Notes under the pieces: generated by a model | Told to the model about the DNA's origin: nothing | What the model saw: only the letters and a program-made list of their open reading frames with translations | The model's database searches: none | Assembly (NCBI GenBank): GCA_963791805.1 | Contig: CAWBTU010000006.1 | Coordinates: 1,674,001 to 1,738,000 of the forward strand | From: JACMJL01 sp963791805 | GTDB lineage: Bacteria; Bacillota; Clostridia; Clostridiales; Clostridiaceae | DNA length: 64,000 nucleotides | Reading direction: 5' to 3' | Position numbers and translations under genes: made by a program | In this document: positions 1-8,508 of the stretch, piece after piece | Layout of the letters: each line of letters begins with the position of its first letter | How positions within the stretch are numbered: the stretch's first letter is position 1

Positions 1-396
1 ATTATTTTTACTTATAGGAAGCATTTCAATAATCTCTACTAATAGCAATGATGCTATTATTGCAGTAATAATGCTTGAAATTAGTCCAACTACAACAACC
101 ATAATAAAAATAAACAGCTTTAAAGGGATATGGGATAAAATATATTCTACTGATTTTTGAATATATTTATTTGCTAACTTGAACAAAAAACCCCCAATTA
201 ATACTGCACCTGTTATCATGTATAAAAAGTGATTCTCAAAAACTTCTATAATAAAATTTAAAGAGATGGATCCGGAGATTATTATTGCTAAAATTCCCAT
301 AATAAAAAGAAAGATTTCAAGATTATCCTCCACTTTTGTTATTGTTAAGGGAACTATTAAAATTAATAATAGCACTATAAATAAACCAATATACAT
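1..396 (-). CDS. DUF1646 family putative cation transporter, N-terminal part (cut by window edge)
   Basis: Only the first 132 codons are in the window; the frame is open to base 1. The translated start reads M-Y-I-G-L-F-I-V-L-L-L, followed by T-K-V-E-D-N-L-E-I-F-L-F, the typical opening of DUF1646 membrane proteins, thought to be Na+/H+ antiporter-like. At least four hydrophobic segments are visible. The ATG at 396 has an AGGAGGA ribosome binding site ending 6 bases upstream. An overlapping ATG at 401 is closed by a stop after 8 codons, which decides the start. The family is recognised from memory of the N-terminal pattern; the substrate is not known. Confidence 0.7.
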   Translation of the reverse strand, partial: MYIGLFIVLLLILIVPLTITKVEDNLEIFLFIMGILAIIISGSISLNFIIEVFENHFLYMITGAVLIGGFLFKLANKYIQKSVEYILSHIPLKLFIFIMVVVVGLISSIITAIIASLLLVEIIEMLPISKNN

Positions 397-440
397 TTCA
401 TATCCTCCTTTTTTCTACCTTTCTATTTTTATGGATTTGT

Positions 441-483
441 GACAAAAAAACAAAAGTGAGAAACTCAAAATTGAGTTTCCCAC
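441..483 (-). terminator. Terminator of the germination operon
   Basis: Stem GTGGGAAACTC/GAGTTTCTCAC (one mismatch) with a short AT loop, followed on the minus strand by a T-rich tract. It lies about 95 bases after the end of the GerB-type gene. A nearly identical hairpin lies at 4471-4496. Confidence 0.75.
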
Positions 484-577
484 CCCAGAAACAATATCAC
501 TCTTGGAATAGAATTATTTAAATTCTTCCAACCGAAAACAAATATTAATTTATCTAATCATATCATCAACTTTCTAT

Positions 578-1678
578 TTAATCAATGGACACATTTGAGT
601 TTTTTAAACTTACACTTTTTATTAGTGTTAATAATGCAATTAATGTCACATATAGAATGTTAAACATTGTTACCTTTGGCATAATTCCCCCCAAAAAATC
701 TCTCCTCACTACCTCATTTTTCATAAAAAATGAAAATGTAAATAAAAATGGCAATAGTAATATGCATACTGTCTTTCTATTTATTTTTGTAATATTATTT
801 AATACTTTTGTTGCAGCATAAAATTGAAGAGATACTGTTTTGAAAGCTATAATAATCCAAATAAATATGACAACAAATCTGAAATTATTAATTACAGGTA
901 TTTTTACTGATTCAGCTAATAGTAAAAACGGCCACAGTTGTTTTGGTAATAAATCTGGTCCAGCATAATATATTGCTGAAGTTACTATATAAGTATACAT
1001 GGTTATTATAACAAATGTGGTTTTTAAAGAGGTTTTTAATATTGATTTCTTATCCATTACATAAGGATAAATAACTAAAAGAAATTCCATATTTCCGTAT
1101 GAAAATGCAGATTCTATACTTCCTTTTATAATTTTACCAGTACTAACCCCAAATAATGGTCGCAAATTTATTAAACTACCTTCTTTAATGCTTATTAAAG
1201 ATGCTGATAGTACAATGCATAATAAATAAAACACAAGTACACTAAATCGAGCCAATACCTTTAATCCTTTGGTTGAGGCATATAAAACAATTAAAACAAA
1301 AACTAATACTACTTTAAAATGTGTCATAAAGGGAATACTATATGCTCTAAAAGTATTGCATGAACCAGCCATAGCTGCCACCGCATAAAGCAAAAACTGC
1401 AGCATAAATATTAAATTTAAAGTATTTCCTAAAATATTTCCTAGATATGCTTTACTTAAATCCATAATGTTATTATTAGGATACTTCTTAATGATAATTC
1501 CACCAATTAAAACAATGTATAAAGGATACACCCCTCCTATAATAATGGATACCCATCCATCCTGTTTTGCGATACCTACCACTGTATTAGGCAAGCTAAG
1601 AATACCAGCGCCTACTATGCATCCAACTAAGGTAAAAGAAAGTTCATAGGTGGTTAACATCTGATTTTTCTTATTCAT
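578..1678 (-). CDS. GerAB/GerKB family spore germination protein (permease-like subunit)
   Basis: 366 aa, about ten hydrophobic segments, APC-superfamily fold typical of the B subunit of GerA-type nutrient germinant receptors in the inner spore membrane. The N-terminus has T-Y-E-L-S-F-T-L-V-G-C-I-V-G-A-G-I-L-S-L-P, the unwound first helix of APC proteins that forms the ligand site. Length matches the family (about 360-370 aa). The start overlaps the end of the A-subunit gene by 8 bases, so the two are translationally coupled; GGAG lies 8-10 bases before the ATG. It is the last gene of a C-A-B operon ending in the hairpin at 441-483. The germinant cannot be told from sequence. Confidence 0.9.
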   Translation of the reverse strand: MNKKNQMLTTYELSFTLVGCIVGAGILSLPNTVVGIAKQDGWVSIIIGGVYPLYIVLIGGIIIKKYPNNNIMDLSKAYLGNILGNTLNLIFMLQFLLYAVAAMAGSCNTFRAYSIPFMTHFKVVLVFVLIVLYASTKGLKVLARFSVLVFYLLCIVLSASLISIKEGSLINLRPLFGVSTGKIIKGSIESAFSYGNMEFLLVIYPYVMDKKSILKTSLKTTFVIITMYTYIVTSAIYYAGPDLLPKQLWPFLLLAESVKIPVINNFRFVVIFIWIIIAFKTVSLQFYAATKVLNNITKINRKTVCILLLPFLFTFSFFMKNEVVRRDFLGGIMPKVTMFNILYVTLIALLTLIKSVSLKNSNVSID

Positions 1679-3158
1679 CTGGTTTTCTCCTAAACTTCTG
1701 TCTGAAATCAGTTTGTCTTTTTATATTTCTATTTGAAATAACAGAAGGTCTCGCATTCATTTTCCATAATGAGGCTCTAATAACGCTATCCTTTAAATCA
1801 TCTTTATAAAATGTCATATACGGAACACCAAAATTCTCTAACGAAGATAAATGAATAATGAGAAAAGTATATCCAGTAGCAATTCCAAATATGCCCATAG
1901 CATTAGCCAGAAATAGCATAGGAAATCTTAATAATCTTATAGAAATAGACATATCCACATTGGGAGTTAGGAATGAAGATACAACTGTAACACCGATTAC
2001 TAGTAAAGTACTGGGACTTACAATCCTTGATTCTACAGCAGCATTACCAATAATAATACCTCCAACTATACTTAAAGTCTGTGCTATTTTTGTAGGAAGT
2101 CTTAATCCACCTTCCCTCAAAACTTCCATTAAGACCTCTAGTATTAGTATTTCCATAAAAGGTGATAAGGATATCCCTACTCGTGATTGTACTATTGGAA
2201 CAACAAACTCAATAGGAATAAGTTCAGCATTAAATTTAATTAATGTTAAATATATTGATGGCAGTGTAATTACAATTAAAATTGCTATAATTCTAAGAAA
2301 TCTTATAAAATTTGTTGTTATTACTTTTTGATTATAATCTTCAACAGTGTGCAAAAATTCAATAAATACAGTTGGTAATGTTATTATAAAAGGATTTCCA
2401 TTTACTATGATTGCTATTCTACCTTCCATAATACTTGCTACAGCTCTATCAACTCTTTCTGTTGTTGAAAACATAGGGAAAATGCTGTATGGGTTTTCAT
2501 CAATAAATTCCTCAAACACACCTGATCCAGTTACAGAATCTACATCTATTAAATTAATTCTTTCTCTTAGTTCATCTAGAACTTCATTGTCTACTACATC
2601 CTTAATATATACTAATGCTACATCTGTTTGTGTTCGCCTTCCAACTATAAAGTTCTCCACTGAAAAATTTGAGTCTTTGATTCGCCTTCTAAGTAAGCTT
2701 ATATTAACTTCTATATTTTCTACAAATCCGTCTCTTGAGCCTCTTAGCGCAGTTTCATTTGCTGGATCAGATACCGTTCTTCCCTTACCCCCAACTGTAT
2801 CTATAAGTATATATTCCTCAATATTCTCAATCAAAAGCAAAGTTTTTCCACTTTTAATTTCCTTATAAAGTTCTGGTATATTTTTAATGATGATAGAGCT
2901 TTCTGCAGTAATATAATTGTCGCATAAAAAACTAGCTGTATTTCTATTTATTAATACTGAACTTTGTATTTCAATCATTAATGGATTAAGTATATCTCTA
3001 TTTATTATATTTTTGTCTACTAGTCCATCAATATATATAATTGCCCCGTATATTGAAGGATTTTTACCTATGCTGATTTTTTTAGTCTTAATTGGTGCAG
3101 AATTACCTAAAATATTTATAACTTTACTGATTTTATTATCAATATTCTCAACTTTCAT
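1671..3158 (-). CDS. GerAA/GerKA family spore germination protein
   Basis: 495 aa. A soluble N-terminal half (about residues 1-280) is followed by a membrane half with about five hydrophobic segments (about 285-455) and a basic C-terminal tail. The family motif around residues 125-160 is clear: S-D-P-A-N-E-T-A-L-R-G-S-R-D-G-F, then L-L-R-R-R-I. Recent structural work on GerA A subunits supports an oligomeric ion channel opened by germinants. The ATG at 3158 has AGGTGATGTAA directly upstream. It is the middle gene of the operon and overlaps the B-subunit gene by 8 bases. Confidence 0.92.
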   Translation of the reverse strand: MKVENIDNKISKVINILGNSAPIKTKKISIGKNPSIYGAIIYIDGLVDKNIINRDILNPLMIEIQSSVLINRNTASFLCDNYITAESSIIIKNIPELYKEIKSGKTLLLIENIEEYILIDTVGGKGRTVSDPANETALRGSRDGFVENIEVNISLLRRRIKDSNFSVENFIVGRRTQTDVALVYIKDVVDNEVLDELRERINLIDVDSVTGSGVFEEFIDENPYSIFPMFSTTERVDRAVASIMEGRIAIIVNGNPFIITLPTVFIEFLHTVEDYNQKVITTNFIRFLRIIAILIVITLPSIYLTLIKFNAELIPIEFVVPIVQSRVGISLSPFMEILILEVLMEVLREGGLRLPTKIAQTLSIVGGIIIGNAAVESRIVSPSTLLVIGVTVVSSFLTPNVDMSISIRLLRFPMLFLANAMGIFGIATGYTFLIIHLSSLENFGVPYMTFYKDDLKDSVIRASLWKMNARPSVISNRNIKRQTDFRQKFRRKPDE

Positions 3159-3202
3159 TTACATCACCTTAATGTGTATTTATAACTAATGTAATCTCTT
3201 AT

Positions 3203-4330
3203 CTATTTATTTTTTATAAGAAATTCACCTCTTCCAAACTTATCAATCTTTACTTTTACATTTACAGAAATCTCGGAATTACTAACAATATCGTCCCAGT
3301 TTGTGCCATTATTTCGACCAAAATTTGCAGCAGCAATTCTTCCAAGGTCCAAAAAATCTGCTTTATACTCCTTTTTCATTTTATTTATGAATTCATTGCA
3401 TCTTCTCTTAGTTTGTTCCTCCAATTCATTAGAATACTTTTTTATTGTTTTAGGATTTGTTATGAGGTCATCATATAAGGTATTATTTAAGACTACTCCC
3501 TTTTGAAACTCTACATTAATAACAAACTTATACTTTCCTCCAACCTTTTCACAGCTTACTTTTCTTTTAGTTTCTCCATAACTTGATGCCCAATGTTCTG
3601 CATCCTTTTGAACAGTTAGAATCCCTTTTACTTTATTTTCTTTTAAAATATTTAAATATTTTGCTTCTTCCATAGGAATTACCTTCACCATCTTGTCTTT
3701 TTTGAATGCTGCTAGCCCTGTTATTGTAACCTTACCATCTAAAATTTCGAGATATGGAAGAACCAAACTTCTGCCTTCTGAGTTTACTCTTACATACATG
3801 TCCATTACTTTATAATTGTTTGACATGAAATTTTGTTCTTTGGAGCTTTCTACCATGCCATTAATATAATCTGAAGAAGTTGGAAATTCATCTATTTTAT
3901 ACTTTAAAAGATCTTTTCCCTTTCCTTTGAATACTACCGCCCATCCCATATCATTCATGTCTTGATTAGAAAAAAGTATATCAATACTTGAATTTATTCC
4001 TGCTGTAGCAAAGTCATTGCTATATATTAGTACTTTTTGTAATCCAACCATGAACTTTTTTGAACTCATCTGCTGTCTTGTAGCTCTAGTTTCTGGAATA
4101 TCCTTACCAATTCCTTCTATTATTATGCTAGATATCTGATCCTTTTTGTTAAATGTATAGGCACTTACGGACAAGTGGAAGCCATTGTCTATATTTCCAT
4201 TTATTAAGTCAAAAGATATCCCTGAAGGAATATCAATTTTTTCTATAGGTGTTGCATTTTCACCTGGATTCAATATAATATATAAAATTATGCATATGGT
4301 AGAAATCCATAATATACTATATCTTTTCAA
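3203..4330 (-). CDS. GerAC/GerKC family spore germination protein without a recognisable lipobox
   Basis: 375 aa, GerAC family: extended beta-rich N-terminal domain (S-S-K-K-F-M-V-G-L-Q-K-V-L-I-Y near residue 90) and a C-terminal Ger(x)C domain ending in I-K-I-D-K-F-G-R-G. The start is a TTG at 4330 behind an AAGGAAGAAGAG tract. C subunits are normally lipoproteins with a G-C-W-D type lipobox. Here the only early cysteine (residue 13, S-T-I-C) lacks a small residue at -1, so canonical lipidation is unlikely and the N-terminus probably acts as a signal anchor. The gene is first in the operon (C-A-B) rather than last as in gerA of Bacillus subtilis. Confidence 0.88.
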   Translation of the reverse strand: MKRYSILWISTICIILYIILNPGENATPIEKIDIPSGISFDLINGNIDNGFHLSVSAYTFNKKDQISSIIIEGIGKDIPETRATRQQMSSKKFMVGLQKVLIYSNDFATAGINSSIDILFSNQDMNDMGWAVVFKGKGKDLLKYKIDEFPTSSDYINGMVESSKEQNFMSNNYKVMDMYVRVNSEGRSLVLPYLEILDGKVTITGLAAFKKDKMVKVIPMEEAKYLNILKENKVKGILTVQKDAEHWASSYGETKRKVSCEKVGGKYKFVINVEFQKGVVLNNTLYDDLITNPKTIKKYSNELEEQTKRRCNEFINKMKKEYKADFLDLGRIAAANFGRNNGTNWDDIVSNSEISVNVKVKIDKFGRGEFLIKNK

Positions 4331-4394
4331 ATTATATTCTCTTCTTCCTTTCCATTTATACTGGTATTACTAACTCTTAATATAACTAAAGTGT

Positions 4395-4423
4395 TATAAT
4401 TATAATTTTCCATTATATTATGC
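4395..4423 (-). promoter_or_regulatory. Possible sigma-G promoter of the germination operon
   Basis: On the minus strand GCATA (4423-4419) is separated by 17 bases from AATTATA (4401-4395). This fits the forespore sigma-G pattern (GNATR, 17-18 bases, CATWWTA) with one mismatch in the -10 element. It lies about 65 bases upstream of the GerC start. In such AT-rich DNA the match could be chance. Confidence 0.4.
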
Positions 4424-4470
4424 CTCTATTTTTTTTTTATATGTAAAGAATTTCATAGATAAAACAGAAA

Positions 4471-4496
4471 TGAGAAACTCAAAATTGAGTTTCTCA
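4471..4496 (-). terminator. Terminator after the methionine-synthesis gene
   Basis: Perfect stem TGAGAAACTC/GAGTTTCTCA around a short AT loop, with a T-rich stretch on the minus strand. It follows the restored stop codon of the metH/metF-type gene (4516) by 20 bases. The stem is almost the same as the one at 456-483. Confidence 0.7.
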
Positions 4497-4515
4497 CCTT
4501 TGAATTTTTTTATTT

Positions 4516-6290
4516 TTATAGTAAAATTTCATTATTCCATTCGCTTATGTTCTTAATAATTTCAGTAATAATATCAATTCTTTTAAATGGAGTAATAAGA
4601 TAGTATCCATCAACATAAGAATCGATCTTTTTGCAATTTCTGTAGATATCTCAATTGCAAGAATACTTGCTTCTTCTTTTGAAATATCCTTATATCTGTC
4701 AATAATATTTTCTGGCACATCAATTCCTGAAATTTCATTATTCATAAAGCAAGCATTGTTATAACTTACAATTGGAATAATTCCTCCTAAAATTTTTACT
4801 GGCAATTCCAAGCGTGCTAGTTTTAGATTTTCTATTGCCTGCTTAGTAAAAATAGGCTGTGTTAAAAACATTGTTACACCATTTTCTATTTTCTTTTTTG
4901 CATGTGCTAATTGGCTGCTAAAATTTCTTGAATTTATATTTAAAGCACCGCAGATATTAAAAGGAGCTGAAAATGTTGTATCATTGAGATTAGTGATATG
5001 CTTTGCAAGAATTGCAGAGTTAAAACTAAACATTGCCTTAACTTCATCACGCTGTGCTGATGGTATTGGATCACCAGTAACCACTAAAACATTATTAATT
5101 CCCTCAATATTTAATCCGAGTAGTAAAGCTTTTGTGGCATTAATATTTCTATCTCTACAAGTCATATGGGGAATAGTAGTTATGTCTAGTTCTCTTTTTA
5201 GCTTACATGCCAGCAAACTACTATCTACCCTTGCTCTTGCAATGGGGCAATCTGCAATTGTTATTGCATCAACTCCCTGCATTTTAAGACTTTTAGCACT
5301 ATTCATAAAAAATTCTATTTCAGTATCAATTGGTGGGTCTAATTCTACTGCAATAACTTTATTGCCCTTATGGATTTTATCTAAAAGTAGATTCTTGATA
5401 ATTGGTTTCGCTATCTGAACTTTCTCAATCTGTTTGGTAGAAACAATTTCACCTTGCACTAAACCTTTAAGCTTTAAAACAATTTCCGCTATAAATTCTG
5501 GAGTTGTACCACAACACCCCCCTATTATAGCAACACCCTGTTTTGTAATTTCTAGCATTTGTCTAGCAAAATATTCTTTTGTATTATCGTAAAAGGTACG
5601 ATTATCTATAATTGTTGGATATCCTGAGTTTGGCATAACTGAAATAGTTTTGTTTTCTAAATCAAGGGTTTTAATGTATTGAAGCAAATGATATGGTCCT
5701 GAAAAGCAGTTAAAACCGCATGCATCAATAGTTGTAACCTGTAAAACCTTTTCTATTAGTTTTTTACCTGATTCACCAAGCCTAGTAAATCCTTCAGGAG
5801 AAACTGCAAATTCTACCAATACATATGCTTTTGAATTTTTTTCTTTAATATATTCCGAAAGCTCTTTCAAATATTCATCGCTGCTAAAGGTTTCAAATAT
5901 GAAATAATTGGCGCCTAAATCTAAAAATAAGTCTACTATTTCTTTATATGCTTCCCATAAATCAATCTCTTCTAAAAATAGTATTTGTCCAATATCAGCA
6001 AAAACTAAAACATCTGTATTCTTTGTGGCTTCTAGAGCAATTTCATAACCTTTAGTAATAACTTGTTTTACTGTATGAAAATCAGTTTCAAGACTAATCC
6101 TATTTGCTCCAAAGGTATTAGTTCTAATTGCCTTACAACCTGCGTTTATATATTCTTTATGTATATTTAATATGGTATTTCTATCATAAATATTGGCCAG
6201 TTCACATTTTGATTGTGTGTGTTCACTTACGCTTGGATAATAGGTTCCCATTGCACCATCAAAAATTAATGGTCTATCTTTAATCTTCAT
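4516..6290 (-). pseudogene. Bifunctional homocysteine S-methyltransferase / methylenetetrahydrofolate reductase, frameshifted near the C-terminus
   Basis: Two-domain protein like YitJ of Bacillus. The N-terminal homocysteine methyltransferase domain (about 1-290) has F-D-G-A-M-G-T-Y, a G-F-N-C-F zinc cysteine and the G-G-C-C-G-T-T-P zinc motif. The C-terminal reductase domain (about 305-590) is MetF-like, with V-T-G-D-P and F-L-T-Q-P-I-F. As read, the frame ends at 4545 with an aberrant tail rich in leucine. Adding one base to the five-T run at 4628-4632 restores the expected MetF ending (D-G-Y-Y-L-I-T-P-F-K-R-I-D-I) and a stop at 4516, giving 591 aa. Nearly all of the protein is intact, so this is either a recent mutation or a homopolymer sequencing error. 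No SAM riboswitch or T-box is visible upstream. Confidence 0.85.
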
Positions 6291-6411
6291 ATAGTTCCCC
6301 CATGTACTAAAAAATTCGTAAATAATAAAATTCTTATAAATAAACTGTCTGATGCAGTATCTATCTTACTTTTTATCACTAATCATATCAAAATGTTCAC
6401 TTATAGTATAG

Positions 6412-6460
6412 TTCCAAAAAACTATTGCTTGTTATAGTTTGCAACTATAACAAGCAATAG
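6412..6460 (-). terminator. Terminator of the LysR gene
   Basis: Perfect 18-base inverted repeat (6422-6439 with 6443-6460) with a 3-base loop, followed on the minus strand by a TTTTTT run. It starts about 17 bases after the LysR stop codon. Confidence 0.9.
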
Positions 6461-6476
6461 AATTAGTCTTTATTAA

Positions 6477-7382
6477 TTATAAATCTTTGATTATTTCATT
6501 TAGCGCATTAATATAAACATTTCCAAGTTGGCTAAGTGTAATGCTTTTGTGTGAAATCCAACCTACTGTAATATCTTCTTCAATATCTAACGGCACTGGA
6601 ATAATATCATTTCCATTTAAATCTGAGCTTATAATTCCCGTTGAAATTGTATATCCATTTAAGCCGATTAATAGGTTGAAAAGTGTTGCTCTATCACTTA
6701 CTCTGATGCTTTTTCTATGAGAAAGAGTACTTTGTATCTCTTCTGAAAAATGAAAGGAATTAAATTCCCCTTGTTCAAAAGACAAGTAAGGATAATCCTC
6801 TAAATCATTAAGTGTAACTTGATTTTTCTTTGCAAGAGGGTTTTTAACACTTATAAAAACATGTGGTTTCGCTACAAATAACTTTGTAAACTTTAAATTA
6901 TTTTCCTTCAATAGCTTGTTTAATACTTTTGAATTAAATTCATTTAAATACAAAATTCCTATTTCACTTCTAAGATTTTTTACATCGTCAATAATTTCAT
7001 AAGTCTTCGTCTCTTTTAGGCTAAACTCATATTCATCTTTACCATATTCTTTTATTAAATCAACAAAAGCATTAATTGCAAAAGCATAGTGCTGCGTGGA
7101 CACAGAAAAATGCTGGGCAGAGGGTTTAACATTTAGATATCTCTTTTCTAATAATTCTGCTTGTTCAATTACTTGTCTTGCATAACCTAAAAATTCTGCA
7201 CCATCAACAGTAACGCTTATACCTCTGTTTGTGCGCTGGAAAATTGTTTTATTCAATTCAGTTTCAAGCTCCCTAACTGCGTTAGAAAGACTAGGCTGAG
7301 AAATAAAAAGCTTTTTAGCTGCAATGTTTATTGAACCACAATTTGCAATTTCAATTGCGTACTTTAGTTGCTGTAAGGTCAT
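6477..7382 (-). CDS. LysR family transcriptional regulator
   Basis: 301 aa, standard LysR length. The N-terminal winged helix-turn-helix (residues 1-60) has M-T-L-Q-Q-L-K-Y-A-I-E-I and S-Q-P-S-L-S-N-A-V-R-E-L-E. An effector-binding domain follows (about 90-300). The strong AGGAG before the ATG at 7382 supports the start. It is divergent from the rhodanese gene and separated by its own perfect terminator from the methionine gene downstream. LysR regulators often control a divergent neighbour, so the rhodanese gene or its own promoter is a likely target; clostridial relatives also regulate sulfur-amino-acid genes. Target and effector are not shown by the sequence. Confidence 0.9.
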   Translation of the reverse strand: MTLQQLKYAIEIANCGSINIAAKKLFISQPSLSNAVRELETELNKTIFQRTNRGISVTVDGAEFLGYARQVIEQAELLEKRYLNVKPSAQHFSVSTQHYAFAINAFVDLIKEYGKDEYEFSLKETKTYEIIDDVKNLRSEIGILYLNEFNSKVLNKLLKENNLKFTKLFVAKPHVFISVKNPLAKKNQVTLNDLEDYPYLSFEQGEFNSFHFSEEIQSTLSHRKSIRVSDRATLFNLLIGLNGYTISTGIISSDLNGNDIIPVPLDIEEDITVGWISHKSITLSQLGNVYINALNEIIKDL

Positions 7383-7436
7383 GTAATAAATCTCCTTTAT
7401 TTAAATTCTAAAATCAGAACATAATAAATTTATATA

Positions 7437-7482
7437 TTGTATTTACTAAATCTTAATGTTATTATATACCCACAGGGGGTAT
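7437..7482 (+). promoter_or_regulatory. Rhodanese promoter with overlapping CsoR/CstR-like operator
   Basis: TTGTAT (7437-7442), a 17-base spacer and TATTAT (7460-7465) form a good sigma-A promoter. Directly on and after the -10 lies TATACCCACAGGGGGTAT (7465-7482), a near-palindrome of the form ATACCC..GGGTAT used by CsoR-family repressors, including the persulfide sensor CstR, which controls rhodaneses in other Firmicutes. No CsoR-family gene is in the window. Confidence 0.6.
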
Positions 7483-7574
7483 TAATCAATATATACTTCT
7501 TTTGTAATTCACTAAATATCAAATATGTAAAGCGACAAATCAAAACTAAAATATATAATTTAAAGGAGAGCATT

Positions 7575-7967
7575 ATGAATCTTTTATTAATCCCATTACC
7601 ACTTCTAATGATAGTCTATTTACTCTATCCTAGAATAAGCCTTAAGTTAAACAAAAATGTAACAAATGTTTCTGGAGCTGAAACTGTTAATCTAATTAAA
7701 GAACATCGAGATCTTATTATTTTAGATGTGAGAAACAAAAATGAATATCAAACAGGACATATTAATGGTTCCAAATTAATGCCTGTTAGTGAGCTATCAT
7801 CAAGAATTGCTGAATTAGAAAGATTTCGAGGTAAGCCAATTTTAGTGCATTGTGCCTCAGGAGGTCGAAGCCCTAAAGCAGTTAGAATCCTACTAAAAAA
7901 TAAATTTGCTCCAATATACCATATGAATCATGGGCTTGCGGACTTTAATGGTAGACTAAAAAAGTAA
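7575..7967 (+). CDS. Membrane-anchored single-domain rhodanese (sulfurtransferase)
   Basis: 130 aa from the ATG at 7575, which has AAAGGAGAG 4 bases upstream. An upstream in-frame extension to 7437 lacks a ribosome binding site and overlaps the promoter. Residues 1-19 form one hydrophobic anchor. The rhodanese domain spans about 32-130, with D-V-R-N-K-N-E-Y-Q-T-G-H-I and the active-site loop H-C-A-S-G-G-R-S (Cys93). Such proteins move sulfane sulfur via a cysteine persulfide. The CstR-like operator on its promoter suggests induction by polysulfide or persulfide. Confidence 0.88.
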   Translation: MNLLLIPLPLLMIVYLLYPRISLKLNKNVTNVSGAETVNLIKEHRDLIILDVRNKNEYQTGHINGSKLMPVSELSSRIAELERFRGKPILVHCASGGRSPKAVRILLKNKFAPIYHMNHGLADFNGRLKK

Positions 7968-7995
7968 ACTTACTTAAGTAAGTTAATAGTTAAAT

Positions 7996-8026
7996 AAAAA
8001 AGTATGGATATTCTCCATACTTTTTT
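7996..8026. terminator. Bidirectional terminator between rhodanese and hydrogenase operons
   Basis: Stem AAAAAGTATGGA/TCCATACTTTTTT with a 4-5 base loop; T-runs on both strands. It serves the convergent rhodanese gene and hydrogenase operon. Confidence 0.9.
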
Positions 8027-8046
8027 AGATAGTCTTGTTATTTATC

Positions 8047-8508
8047 CTAATCATATCTATAGGCTTTTACATTATCTAAAACAATTTTTTTAACATCACT
8101 ACATATATCATGAAAGCTTTTATTCAATGAAGTGCTAATATGGTTGCTATAAGTGATTTTATCAATTTCGATTCCAATTATATAAATTTTTTTGTTCAAG
8201 TTGTACAACTCTAGTAAATTGATTAAATTCATACCATGCTGTGTAAATTCTTTGCTCTCACGGGTTTCACAATTCTGAATATCCTTAACTGTAATAGTTC
8301 CTGGCCCTTTTCCATAATAAACTGCATCTAGTATAAATACTACATCTACATCAAATATATCATTTAAGCAATAATATATATCTGTTTCTCCAATAACAAC
8401 ATCTATTCCATGAAACTCTAATGTTTCTCTAATACTTTCCGCCACTTTTATTGCAATTCCATCATCACCCATTAGTCTGTTTCCTATGGCTACTAGTTTC
8501 GGCTTCAT
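8047..8508 (-). CDS. [NiFe] hydrogenase maturation protease (HycI/HupD family)
   Basis: 153 aa. It cleaves the C-terminal peptide from the hydrogenase large subunit after nickel insertion. The N-terminal motif is G-N-R-L-M-G-D-D-G-I-A; the metal-binding positions are visible as Asp15/16, Asp61 (I-L-D-A-V) and His91 (Q-H-G-M). Its ATG overlaps the large-subunit stop by one base (TAATG), so the two are coupled. It probably acts specifically on the large subunit encoded just upstream. General hyp maturation genes are not in the window. Confidence 0.93.
   Translation of the reverse strand: MKPKLVAIGNRLMGDDGIAIKVAESIRETLEFHGIDVVIGETDIYYCLNDIFDVDVVFILDAVYYGKGPGTITVKDIQNCETRESKEFTQHGMNLINLLELYNLNKKIYIIGIEIDKITYSNHISTSLNKSFHDICSDVKKIVLDNVKAYRYD

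Noticed and set aside
1858..2868. Plus-strand ORFs opposite the GerA gene
   Set aside because: No ribosome binding site and no family resemblance; they are shadows of a strongly supported minus-strand gene. The same holds for most plus-strand ORFs across the window.
6291..6411. SAM riboswitch or T-box before the methionine-synthesis gene
   Set aside because: No long paired leader, no T-box sequence and no SAM-I core; the leader is only about 120 bases of AT-rich DNA.
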